A model generated the notes under the pieces. The model had not been told where the DNA came from. It saw only the letters and a program-made list of their open reading frames with translations, and searched no databases. Source: Halanaerobium saccharolyticum subsp. saccharolyticum DSM 6643 (lineage in GTDB: Bacteria > Bacillota > Halanaerobiia > Halanaerobiales > Halanaerobiaceae). Taken from it: 64,000 nt of DNA. Position 1 is the stretch's first letter; each line of letters begins with the position of its first letter. The stretch spans positions 186,001 through 250,000 of the forward strand of contig NZ_CAUI01000023.1 of the NCBI RefSeq assembly GCF_000350165.1. Reading direction: 5' to 3'. Position numbers and translations under genes: made by a program. This document shows, in pieces, positions 28,177 to 36,464 of the stretch.

Positions 28177-29523
28177 TTAATTCTCTTCTGATTCTTCTTT
28201 TACTTTCTTTGTTTTTGATTTAGCATCATTTAAATATTTATTTAAATCATCTGGTAATGATTTTAAATGATAATCTCGCTGAGGAAATGGAATTTCTATT
28301 TCATTTTCTTTAAAATGATCCCACACAGAAAGCAAAACTTTACTGCGGATATTTTGAATTCCATTTCGAGGATCACTAATCCAAAATCTTATTTCAAAAT
28401 TTACTGAGCTATCGCCAAAATCTGTTAAAAGTACATTTGGCTCAGGATCAGTTAAAATTCTATCTTTTTCTTCTATTGCTTTCATCATTAACTTTTGAAC
28501 TAATCTTAGATCACTATTATAAGCTACACCTACTTTTGCATCTACTCTGACAAGCTCATCACTATAAGACCAATTAATCACCTCTTTAGTTATAAAGTCT
28601 TCATTTGGAATTAAAAACTCTTTGCCAGAACGTGTTACTACAGAAACAAAACGAGTATCTAATTTTTTTACCCAGCCATAAACATCTCCAATTTCTACTA
28701 CATCACCAGGTTTAATTGATTTATCAGCCAGAATAATAATTCCACTAATAAAATTAGAGACAATTTTTTGCAGACCAAAACCTAAGCCAACACCAACAGC
28801 ACCACCAAGGAATGCAAAAGCACTTAAATCAACTCCAACTGCACTTAAAGTAAATAAAATTGCTGAAGTAAAAATTAAAAATTTAGCCATTTTAGTTAAT
28901 AATACCTTTACAGATGGTGTTAAATCATCGCTTTTATCTATTCTACTTGTTACAATCCGGCTTAACTTACCTGCAAGCCAGAATAAAACACTAAAAATAA
29001 TTACTATCTTTATAATTAATAATAATGAAATTCTTAAATTGCCGCTGTTAAACGCTAAACTATCTAAAAAATTTATAGTTTCCTGATAAATATTTAGAAT
29101 TCTTAAAGCAGTAACTAACCAGATTAAAGCTGATAAAAAACGGAACATCCTATTTCGCGGAAAAAATAAAGTTATAGCCTTTACTATCAACCAGGCAGAA
29201 ACTAAATTACCAAAAATACTTATTATTACAACAGGCAAATCAAAAGAAACTGCAGCAACATAATAAATGCCAACTAAAATCATTAAAATTAAAGGATATA
29301 ATAGTTGATCTATTATTCTAATCCTTTTTCTCTCTCTTAAAGCATCTATCTTAGTAAGTAGTTCATCAACCTGTTTATATAAAATTTTTTTTAAAAAATA
29401 AGAAGCAATAACTAATAATAAAAATAGTATTAATTCAATCAAATTAGACCAAACTAAAAGATTGTTTTGAATTTTTTCTATCAGAATTTCTAGATAATTT
29501 TCTAGTTTTATACCCTCAAACAT
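28177..29523 (-). CDS. MscS-family mechanosensitive channel
   Basis: 448-residue inner-membrane channel that should open on hypo-osmotic shock, useful for a salt-adapted cell. Several N-terminal hydrophobic segments are followed by the pore-lining TM3 equivalent (FAFLGGAVGVGLGFGLQ) and the beta domain IKPGDVVEIGDVYGWVKKL, then the C-terminal alpha-beta domain. Larger than E. coli MscS (286) because of about three extra N-terminal helices. The ATG at 29523 is preceded by AGGAGGG; a longer frame from 29553 lacks a ribosome site. Neighbours are the phosphate transporter (upstream) and the DJ-1 gene (downstream). Confidence 0.92.
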   Translation of the reverse strand: MFEGIKLENYLEILIEKIQNNLLVWSNLIELILFLLLVIASYFLKKILYKQVDELLTKIDALRERKRIRIIDQLLYPLILMILVGIYYVAAVSFDLPVVIISIFGNLVSAWLIVKAITLFFPRNRMFRFLSALIWLVTALRILNIYQETINFLDSLAFNSGNLRISLLLIIKIVIIFSVLFWLAGKLSRIVTSRIDKSDDLTPSVKVLLTKMAKFLIFTSAILFTLSAVGVDLSAFAFLGGAVGVGLGFGLQKIVSNFISGIIILADKSIKPGDVVEIGDVYGWVKKLDTRFVSVVTRSGKEFLIPNEDFITKEVINWSYSDELVRVDAKVGVAYNSDLRLVQKLMMKAIEEKDRILTDPEPNVLLTDFGDSSVNFEIRFWISDPRNGIQNIRSKVLLSVWDHFKENEIEIPFPQRDYHLKSLPDDLNKYLNDAKSKTKKVKEESEEN

Positions 29524-29618
29524 TAATTGACCCTCCTCGGAGCAAGTCCACAAAATTTGCTAGTAGACTTTAACTTCTATCAACTTGCACAATAATATTT
29601 AGTGGTTTATTTAAATCA

Positions 29619-30662
29619 TTAAATTACTGTCCTTACAAACACATTTTGCATAAAAAATAATAATATAAATGAAATCAGTGCTGCTGTAATCGGTGTAAGT
29701 ATCCAGCCAACTCCAATTTTACCTAGTAATTTAAAGTTTATGTTTCTACCACCTTTAGCAAGACCAAGTCCTAACACTGCACCAACGACTGCCTGAGAAC
29801 TTGAAACTGGAACTAATGGTAAAGAAGGCAGACCAAGCAGAATTAAAAAGTTTTTTAAAGTAGCAGATGCAAAAACAAAAAGTGTGGTAGAGCTTGCAAG
29901 TACAACTATAAAAGCACCGACAGGCGAAATATCCATAATGCTTGAACCAACGGTCAGCATTACCCTTTTTGAATAAGTAACCACCCCTACAGAAATTGCA
30001 ATAGCTCCAAGTAAAAATAACTGTTGGGAACCACTAAATCTAAATATTCCTAGCTGATAGTCATTTATCTTCATAATTCCTGTAAAAACTCCCATTACAT
30101 TAGCAATATTATTAGCTCCCAATGAATATGCACCAAAAGCTCCAACAATTAAAAGTCCCCATCTTGTATAAAAATCAAGCTGAAGCAGATGCACTTTTGA
30201 ATTATTTAACCATTTTTTAAAAATAAAATATAAAACAATTGCAAAAAAACCTGATAAAATTGGAGAGAATATCCAGGCCCCTACAATTTCTCTTAAGACA
30301 TTTAAATCTGTAGCAAAACCTGAATAAAGATTCCAGCCAATAATCCCACCAACAATTGAATGAGATGTAGAAACAGGTAAACTTAATTTTGTCATCCAAG
30401 AAACTGCAACTGCCGCAGCAAAAGCGACAACAAATGCGGCTGGAAGAGTGCCAACTTGTCCCAATGCACCAAGTGTATGTGAGGCCCCCGCGCCACTGAC
30501 AACAGAACCTAAAATTACAAAAATTGTCATAATCAAAGCCGCAGTAGAAAATTTCACCATCCTGCTTCCGACAGCAGTTCCAAATATATTAGCTGCATCA
30601 TTTGCCCCTAAAGACCAGCCTAAAAATAAACCGCTGGAAAGATAAATAATAATTTCGATCAT
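29619..30662 (-). CDS. pit: Inorganic phosphate transporter, PiT family
   Basis: 347-residue membrane protein with about ten helices and the duplicated PiT signatures: WSLGANDAANIFGTAVGSRM at the N-terminus and YSLGANNIANVMGVF in the second half, plus SLPVSTSHSIVGGIIG and PVSSSQAVVGAVLG. Low-affinity phosphate uptake with cation. It starts 25 bp after the DUF47 gene, the usual pairing in bacteria. Confidence 0.94.
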   Translation of the reverse strand: MIEIIIYLSSGLFLGWSLGANDAANIFGTAVGSRMVKFSTAALIMTIFVILGSVVSGAGASHTLGALGQVGTLPAAFVVAFAAAVAVSWMTKLSLPVSTSHSIVGGIIGWNLYSGFATDLNVLREIVGAWIFSPILSGFFAIVLYFIFKKWLNNSKVHLLQLDFYTRWGLLIVGAFGAYSLGANNIANVMGVFTGIMKINDYQLGIFRFSGSQQLFLLGAIAISVGVVTYSKRVMLTVGSSIMDISPVGAFIVVLASSTTLFVFASATLKNFLILLGLPSLPLVPVSSSQAVVGAVLGLGLAKGGRNINFKLLGKIGVGWILTPITAALISFILLFFMQNVFVRTVI

Positions 30663-30687
30663 TTCTTACACCACCATCTACTATTTA

Positions 30688-31344
30688 TTAGATTCTTCTT
30701 TTGATAGCCGCCACAGAAACATCTTCGCTAACAGTTTCAGCCTGGTCAGACAAAGCAGCAATTTCTTCAATAAAATATCTTAATTGTATTTTATGAGCTA
30801 TATCAATTTTTTCAAATTGATCAGAAAATATTTTTCTTTTTAACCTCTCTTCATTTTTATCTGCCTGATGTTCAAAAAAATGAACTTTATTGACATAATC
30901 ATTAACCTGAGAAATTTCTTCGAAAAAAGCTCTAATAGCTTTAACAAGCATGTCCACAGCTTCAGTACTATTTTCAACTAATTCTAAAAAATCATTTTCT
31001 AATTCATCAGGAATAATAGGTTGTTCTATAGAAATCTCGAAAATAACTTCCTTGGCTAAATCAGTAATAGTATCAATTTCCTCAATAATTGTTAATACAT
31101 CTGCCCTTGATTCAGGAATCAACATATATTTATAAAGCTTATATTTAATATCCTTTTGATGGTCATCAGCATCATTTTCTATCTCTTTAATATCATTTAA
31201 AGATTCTTCAAAGAGGGCAAAGTTTTTCTTAATATATCTATTTAAATCTCTTTTAAAAGTTAGAGAACCTCTATTGACAAGATCAAGATATTCAGTGATT
31301 TTTATTTCCAACTCTTTTGAACGGCCAAACAACATATGAGGCAT
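30688..31344 (-). CDS. DUF47/PhoU-like accessory protein of the phosphate transporter
   Basis: 218-residue all-helical cytosolic protein of the DUF47 (Pit accessory, PhoU-like) family. It begins MPHMLFGRSKELE and carries acidic metal-binding PhoU-type stretches such as IEEIDTITDLAKE and HFFEHQADKNEERLKR. The ATG at 31344 is 8 nt after AAGGAG and is preferred to a GTG that overlaps that site. Members bind and restrain PiT transporters. It sits between the HAD hydrolase (5 bp) and pit (25 bp). Confidence 0.9.
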   Translation of the reverse strand: MPHMLFGRSKELEIKITEYLDLVNRGSLTFKRDLNRYIKKNFALFEESLNDIKEIENDADDHQKDIKYKLYKYMLIPESRADVLTIIEEIDTITDLAKEVIFEISIEQPIIPDELENDFLELVENSTEAVDMLVKAIRAFFEEISQVNDYVNKVHFFEHQADKNEERLKRKIFSDQFEKIDIAHKIQLRYFIEEIAALSDQAETVSEDVSVAAIKRRI

Positions 31345-31349
31345 CAACT

Positions 31350-31952
31350 TCACTCCTTAAGATATAATTTTAATTCTTCTTTTAAACTTGCTGCATCTTT
31401 AAAATGAATAACTCTTATTCCTTTATTAATAGCCGCTGCTATGTTTTTTTGGGAGTCATCTATAAATAAAGTTGTTCCAGCTTCTAAATTAAATTTATTC
31501 AACAGATGCTCATATATCTCGGGATCTGGTTTAATCATTCCTATATCCGCTGAAATAACTTTTCCATCAAAATAATCAAAAAAATTATACTTATTACTTA
31601 CATAAGTAAATGCTTTTTCATGAAAATTTGATAAAATATAAAGATTGTAATTCTTTGCAGCAAGAGATTCTAAAATTTCTAAACTTTCCTTTTTTAATGT
31701 TAATATTTTTTCCCAATCGGTCATTACATCAGCAATCTCCCCCCGCAAATCTGGATTTCGCTGCTGCCAAATTTCTACAGCCTCTTCCTGACTAATGGTT
31801 CCTCGATCAAGCATCAGCCATTCATCTGTTTTGAAAATTTCTGATTTCAACTGCTCTTTCACTTTACCCTGATAACCTAAAGCTTCTAAATATCTTTCAG
31901 GATCAAAATCTAACAATACATTACCTAAATCAAAAACAATATTTTTTATCAA
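31350..31952 (-). CDS. HAD-superfamily hydrolase (subfamily IA)
   Basis: 200-residue phosphatase with HAD motif I DLGNVLLDFD (nucleophile Asp), motif II LYILSNF, the lysine and motif IV in IGMIKPDPEIYEHLL and FIDDSQKNIAAA, plus a helical C1 cap. The DLGNV form is typical of YihX-like sugar phosphatases; alpha-glucose-1-phosphatase is one possibility. Translation starts at TTG, 6-7 nt after GAGGTG. First gene of the run HAD-DUF47-pit-mscS-DJ-1; cleaving a phosphomonoester next to a phosphate transporter is plausible but unproven. It is far from sps, so a role as sucrose-phosphate phosphatase is only a guess. Confidence 0.88.
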   Translation of the reverse strand: MIKNIVFDLGNVLLDFDPERYLEALGYQGKVKEQLKSEIFKTDEWLMLDRGTISQEEAVEIWQQRNPDLRGEIADVMTDWEKILTLKKESLEILESLAAKNYNLYILSNFHEKAFTYVSNKYNFFDYFDGKVISADIGMIKPDPEIYEHLLNKFNLEAGTTLFIDDSQKNIAAAINKGIRVIHFKDAASLKEELKLYLKE

Positions 31953-32065
31953 AATTTACACCTCATTAAATAAATTCTATATTTTTCTAATGTAAATATA
32001 TTTAATCTTCTTAATATAATATTCTAGCTTAATCAAAGTTCTCCTGTTTATTTTAATTTAAAAAT

Positions 32066-32094
32066 AAAAAACCCGACACAAAATGGTCGGATTT
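32066..32094 (-). terminator. Terminator after the Q-rich hypothetical gene
   Basis: Minus strand AAATCCGAC / GTCGGGTTT (one G-T pair) with an 8-nt loop, followed by TTTTTATTTTT; 50 bp past the stop of the 192-residue protein. Confidence 0.85.
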
Positions 32095-32144
32095 TAAAAT
32101 GAATTTATATAAGTTAATCTTAATTTTTTATAATAAATTATATA

Positions 32145-32723
32145 CTATTCTATTTCTGATTTCATTTTTTCAATTAATTTATTGAAACGCTTGTTGTAGC
32201 CTTCTTGAAACTCAGATACTTTTTGAGCTAATTGTTGTTTCATCTGAGCATTCATTCCTCTTTGACCATCAGCATTTCCATTTTGGGAAGCAGCTAATGG
32301 GTTTTGCCCTTGACCCTGTGCCTGCTCTAAATGTTGTTTAACCTGTTCATCAAGTTGTTTTTTCTGAGTTTGATACTGCTGCTGCAGACTTTGGGCTTGA
32401 GTAAACTGTTTTTCAAAAAACGAAGAATTTTCACTGTCTTTTAATGATTCAACAGCAACAACTGCTTCTTTTCTTCTTTCTATTTGCTCAGAAGAATTAC
32501 GAAGTCCTATTGATTCTATCAACATCATCTGTGCTTCTTTTAAATAGGACTCTTTTTTTTCTTCTAATTCATGCCATAAAGCTTCGGCATCCATTTTCCC
32601 TTTAAAAAACGGTGCCATTATTTTCTTCAGTTCTTCCCTAATTTCTAAAGAATTCACATCACTATCATTTGCTCCATAAACTTCATCTGCTCTCTCCATA
32701 GCTTTTTCATAAGCACTTTTCAT
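32145..32723 (-). CDS. Hypothetical glutamine-rich coiled-coil protein
   Basis: 192 residues, not recognised. Predicted to be helical and cytosolic with no signal or membrane segment. Residues 1-90 are charged (many E, K, A); residues 105-175 are rich in glutamine (QAQSLQQQYQTQKKQ, QAQGQGQN), with a short low-complexity break, and the end is a basic amphipathic helix. It follows its partner gene by 5 bp and has a GGGAGG ribosome site, so the two are one operon ended by a terminator. A structural or scaffold role with the upstream protein is possible, but I have no family for it. Confidence 0.7.
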   Translation of the reverse strand: MKSAYEKAMERADEVYGANDSDVNSLEIREELKKIMAPFFKGKMDAEALWHELEEKKESYLKEAQMMLIESIGLRNSSEQIERRKEAVVAVESLKDSENSSFFEKQFTQAQSLQQQYQTQKKQLDEQVKQHLEQAQGQGQNPLAASQNGNADGQRGMNAQMKQQLAQKVSEFQEGYNKRFNKLIEKMKSEIE

Positions 32724-32728
32724 AATTA

Positions 32729-33466
32729 TCAGTCCTCCCTAAACAGATCAAAAAATCTATCTTGATATGCATTAAAAACTCCCCAGCGATCAAGTTCCTT
32801 TTTTAACTTAGAAGGATCTTCATCACCATTTTTAACCATTTCAAACATTTTTTCGATCTCTTCACTGGCTGCAATTGGCAGTCCTTCGAGATTTCTGGTT
32901 ATTACTGAATATCCTTTATCATCAGTACTTAAAAACCCTTTTTCCTCATAATCAGGAAGTTGAGACTTATAGGCGCTTTTTAAGACTAAACTCTGAATAA
33001 ATTTCATTAAAGAAACATCCCAGAGCTCATCTACTCCTTTAATTATAACTGTTAAATTTTCGTCATTTTCATCAATTTCTTCTTTTATTTCAGCTTCTGC
33101 AGCTTCGATTTCTTTGCTAATAGTAAAAGTGCTAATTGATTGTTTGCGATAGTTCATTTTATAAAGCAAACCTGCTAAATCAGGATTATCACGCGCAATC
33201 ATCTGCATAGCTTTTTTTGCTTCACCACTAAAACCACTCATATTCATCATATAATTCGGAGTTAGAAGTTTAGGTTTCTCCCAAGTTATCTTACCTTCTC
33301 TCACCTTAGTTTCTGGACCTTCATCAGGAAATTCATCCAAATAATATGGCTTGCTGATTACATAGTAGTGAAGAGTTGTAGCATGGTCAGTAGAAATTAA
33401 ATCATCTGGTTCAAGTAATATTTCTGTATTTTCCAGTACTTTTTTAATTTTCTGCTTATCTTTCAT
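32729..33466 (-). CDS. Hypothetical acidic protein
   Basis: 245 residues, not recognised. Mixed alpha/beta, acidic, no signal peptide or membrane helix. Notable segments are LHYYVISKPYYLDEFPDEGP near residue 40, a Met-rich LLTPNYMMNMSGF and the C-terminal WGVFNAYQDRFFDLFRED. An AGAGGAGG ribosome site fixes the ATG at 33466. It is co-transcribed with the Q-rich protein (5 bp gap). Intact reading frame and normal codon use for the region argue for a real gene. Confidence 0.7.
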   Translation of the reverse strand: MKDKQKIKKVLENTEILLEPDDLISTDHATTLHYYVISKPYYLDEFPDEGPETKVREGKITWEKPKLLTPNYMMNMSGFSGEAKKAMQMIARDNPDLAGLLYKMNYRKQSISTFTISKEIEAAEAEIKEEIDENDENLTVIIKGVDELWDVSLMKFIQSLVLKSAYKSQLPDYEEKGFLSTDDKGYSVITRNLEGLPIAASEEIEKMFEMVKNGDEDPSKLKKELDRWGVFNAYQDRFFDLFRED

Positions 33467-33599
33467 TTTAACTCCTCCTCTCAAGCCTAAAATGGAGTTT
33501 TCTAACTATAACCTATATATTATATTATACATTAAGAGCAGGAGCTAAGTCAAAAGCACATATAAGTTGTTTTTTAAAATATTCGCAGCAGACAACTAA

Positions 33600-33636
33600 A
33601 AACACTGAAGCTAAAATTAATTAACAACAGTGTCTT
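33600..33636 (-). terminator. Possible terminator after the ECF S component gene
   Basis: ACACTG and CAGTGT pair around a loop of about 20 nt on the minus strand, followed by TTTTTAG. The stem starts within or just past the gene end, so it is only a moderate candidate. Confidence 0.5.
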
Positions 33637-33640
33637 TATT

Positions 33641-34162
33641 TTAATTGTTTTGTTGGAAATTTATTAAAGCTTTACCGATGATCAATGAGAATACTGCTGC
33701 TACAATAATTTCTGGAATACCATTTGTCACTGCTACAGCTAATGCAGCACTCAAAGGTAAATATCCTCTGATTACAGCTAAAGTTAAAACTCCTGCTGTA
33801 TTAACAATAGTACCTACTGCACCTGCCAAAATCAAAGAAGTACTCTGATTAAAATTCTTTGTCGAACGATAGGCATAATAAGCTGCAATCCCAATAAAAA
33901 GCCGAGGTAAAACAGCAATAATTGGATCAGCAAAAATCGGATTAGTTGCTCTAATAAAGCTAAAAACTCCAAAAATCAAACCGATTAATAATCCAACTAT
34001 CGGGCCTTCAATAATACCTCCTAAAATAGCAGGAAGATGCATTATTGTTGCATGTCCCGCTGCACTTGGCCAGGGAATAAGCCCTAATCCAGTAGCACCT
34101 AAAATAATAGAAATAGCTCCCAACATACCAGCAATTACAATTTGTCTTGTTTTGAGTTTTAT
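33641..34162 (-). CDS. ECF transporter S component (vitamin or cofactor uptake), apparent ATA start
   Basis: Small hydrophobic substrate-binding membrane subunit for energy-coupling-factor transport; 173 residues and about five to six helices. PSAAGHATIMHLPAILGG and GPIVGLLIGLIFGVFSF are typical of the generic ECF S family. The energising EcfA/EcfT genes are not in the window, so it probably shares them. Start: GGGAGG lies 8 nt before an ATA codon (34162), giving KLKTRQIVIAGMLGAIS, a normal S-component N-terminus. The first ATG in frame is 36 nt further in (34126), and no ATG, GTG or TTG occurs between the in-frame upstream TAG and the ATA. Substrate unknown; the structured leader may report it. 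Confidence 0.8.
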   Translation of the reverse strand: MKLKTRQIVIAGMLGAISIILGATGLGLIPWPSAAGHATIMHLPAILGGIIEGPIVGLLIGLIFGVFSFIRATNPIFADPIIAVLPRLFIGIAAYYAYRSTKNFNQSTSLILAGAVGTIVNTAGVLTLAVIRGYLPLSAALAVAVTNGIPEIIVAAVFSLIIGKALINFQQNN

Positions 34163-34181
34163 TTTCTTTTCCTCCCATCCC

Positions 34182-34264
34182 AGTCCGTCGATCCAGGTGG
34201 ACTAAACTTATTTTATTTAACAGTTTTAATCTGGGTACAGTTCTCATAAATGAGTTACCGTCCC
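34182..34264 (-). promoter_or_regulatory. Structured leader RNA of the ECF S component gene
   Basis: The 5' region folds by eye into two hairpins. The first (34233-34264) pairs GGGACGGT with ACTGTACCC and contains an inner stem CTCAT / ATGAG. The second (34182-34203) pairs AGTCC with GGACT and ends 5 nt before the GGGAGG ribosome site, so it could control ribosome access. S-component genes for vitamins and cofactors are often under riboswitches. No known class core was recognised by eye. Confidence 0.45.
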
Positions 34265-34393
34265 TGCTGTTATAGATATATTATAATAATTATCAGCTGT
34301 AATAACAAGTGATTTAATAATTTTTTCTTAAATTATCTATAATTTAAACTATTTATTGCTCTATAGTTAATTTTAATCATTTGACTTACTCTT

Positions 34394-36295
34394 TTATCTT
34401 TTTTCTGTCAACTTCTTTAAGTAATTAATAATTACCTCATCTACTTCCATAGCTCTAAAGTGTTCAATTAAATTATCTTCTTTAAAATAGCGAAGCAGTC
34501 TAACTAAATAACTCATCACCTTATTTTTTTTGCTTTCTCTTAAAAGCTGGCGGTGAAAGAGTTCTGTTCCCATTTCATAATAGTTAAGTTTTAAAGCTGC
34601 AATTAATCTATAGAAATCAAGATACTCATCGTCTAAATATTTACCATGTGGAATTTCGGTTAAAATTGGTGCTGGATCTGCAAATCTTAGCATGGTTTCA
34701 TAATAAGCAACCGTATCAAAATAACTTTCTACAACAGCTTCTTTTACCTGCTGTAACAAATCTTCTTCCTGCTTAGATTCAAGCTCTGATTGATATTTTA
34801 AAAGTCTTAATTTGGCATAGCTTAAAGCAGGTGTATCTATCTCAGAGGTCTCAACTTCATCAATAACATCTTTTAATTCTTGAGTTGTTATGTCTCTGCC
34901 TTTATCATAAATTGTTTCTTCTCCATCAAGAGCAGCCAAACTAATAAAAAGTTTATTATTATATATATCTTTCTTTTGGAGCTGATCTATTAAACCAAGT
35001 TCAACTAACTCTAATAACTCATTTAAAAGACTCTTTTGATAATTTCTAGCTTCTTCATTTTCAATCAACATCATTAAACTTGCTAATAAATTGTCATCAT
35101 CATCCAGCAGCTTCGCAAAATCACCAACAAAATTAGCTAAATCTTGATCTTCCCCATGATCAACTAAATATCTTAAGTAATCAGCAGCTACCTGCCAGTT
35201 GTGAAAATGACCATCTTTTCTGCTCTTTTCAATAGTAAAGGCAGTTTTTATTTTTTCTTCAGCTTCTTTTAAATTACCTTGTTTATAATCTGCAAGGAAT
35301 AAAAGTCTTAAAAAATCAGGATTTTTCAGATGCTCAGATTCTAATTCTTCGGCAAAATCAGCAAAATCTGAATATAATTCTGCTGCCAGATAACGGGCTA
35401 GAATATCAAGAGCCATCTGAGAATTTTTAGGTGGCAAGTTTTTGATCTGATTTAACAATTCTCTACCCTCAGACTGGGCTGAACTCATTTTTAGATTATC
35501 TAATTGTTGAAAAACATTAAAAATTTCTGCTGCCTGAGATAATGCCTCTTTTTTCTTCAGCTTCTTATTTTCAGCAAAATTAAATCTTTCCTTAATAAAA
35601 TCATCCAGGAATGAAATTACTCGCATATGTTTATATTCTTTTAATTGCTCATAGTATTTTTCAAAAAGACTGAGAGCGCTTACTACATCATCTAAATCCA
35701 TTAGAGTTTCCAAACGAAAAACAATTAACTGTAAATTTTCTGAATCAATCTGCATTGCACGATCAATAATATCATTAACTCTTTGGAAATTTTCACCTTT
35801 TTTATAGACTTCAGCTAAAGCTATTAAAAGAGGAATGCTTTCGCCTTTTTCTGCCAAAGCTTTACGAACAAGTGCTTCAGCTTCTTCAATTTCTTCTTGA
35901 TCCAACATAATATTTACTAAAGGTGAGATAAATGCCTCATCTAGATCTATTCCCATTAACTGCCAAGCATGCTTTAAATGTCTTCCTGCTTCTTGATAGT
36001 CATTATTCTGCAGTGAATACACGATTAGTGGCAGTAAAAATCTATGTTCAAGAGGATAATTTTTTACAGCCTCCTTCAATAGACTTATCACTTCATCTTC
36101 ACTTTCTGCATTTTTAACTGCATCAAAGTATTCTTCGATACTTTTATCTGGATTATTACGGGCACAACATTTCTTAAATTTTTTCCCACTGCCACAAGGA
36201 CAGGAATCATTTCGACCTATACTGTAAGAGCGAACTGTATCTTTTTCTCTTCTTTTTTCAATATTTTCCTTGAGACCTTTTAGTCTTTTATTCAT
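34394..36295 (-). CDS. SEC-C metal-binding and TPR-repeat protein
   Basis: 633-residue cytosolic protein. Residues 30-46 hold a complete SEC-C zinc motif, CPCGSGKKFKKCC, the kind found at the C-terminus of SecA; here it is near the N-terminus. The rest is helical, with TPR-like repeats through residues 60-400 (LEHRFLLPLIVYSLQNNDYQEAGRHL, EAEALVRKALAEKGESIPLL) and a long acidic helical tail. It probably mediates protein-protein contact; the partner is unknown. It stands alone between argD and the ECF gene. The product length is larger than most SEC-C/TPR proteins. Confidence 0.8.
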   Translation of the reverse strand: MNKRLKGLKENIEKRREKDTVRSYSIGRNDSCPCGSGKKFKKCCARNNPDKSIEEYFDAVKNAESEDEVISLLKEAVKNYPLEHRFLLPLIVYSLQNNDYQEAGRHLKHAWQLMGIDLDEAFISPLVNIMLDQEEIEEAEALVRKALAEKGESIPLLIALAEVYKKGENFQRVNDIIDRAMQIDSENLQLIVFRLETLMDLDDVVSALSLFEKYYEQLKEYKHMRVISFLDDFIKERFNFAENKKLKKKEALSQAAEIFNVFQQLDNLKMSSAQSEGRELLNQIKNLPPKNSQMALDILARYLAAELYSDFADFAEELESEHLKNPDFLRLLFLADYKQGNLKEAEEKIKTAFTIEKSRKDGHFHNWQVAADYLRYLVDHGEDQDLANFVGDFAKLLDDDDNLLASLMMLIENEEARNYQKSLLNELLELVELGLIDQLQKKDIYNNKLFISLAALDGEETIYDKGRDITTQELKDVIDEVETSEIDTPALSYAKLRLLKYQSELESKQEEDLLQQVKEAVVESYFDTVAYYETMLRFADPAPILTEIPHGKYLDDEYLDFYRLIAALKLNYYEMGTELFHRQLLRESKKNKVMSYLVRLLRYFKEDNLIEHFRAMEVDEVIINYLKKLTEKR

Positions 36296-36340
36296 TTTTT
36301 AACCAACCTTTCTTGATAATTATAAAATTTTCACAATAAT

Positions 36341-36377
36341 AAAGCTCCATCAAGCTAAAAAAGCTTTTGGAGCTCAA
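36341..36377 (-). terminator. Terminator after argD
   Basis: AGCTCCA and TGGAGCT pair on the minus strand, with an inner AAGC/GCTT stem, then TTTATTATTG. It lies about 90 bp past argD and before the SEC-C gene. Confidence 0.65.
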
Positions 36378-36464
36378 TTATTTTCTATTTAAATTTTATT
36401 TTCATCTCTTTTAATTATAGCAGAATAAATACATTATTTAAAGTTAAATTAAAGTTGTTTCAGG

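Noticed and set aside
34008-34247. Alternative 79-codon frame overlapping the ECF S gene start
   Set aside because: The product is unlike any membrane protein (run of polar and Cys-rich residues), and the ribosome site serves the S-component frame.
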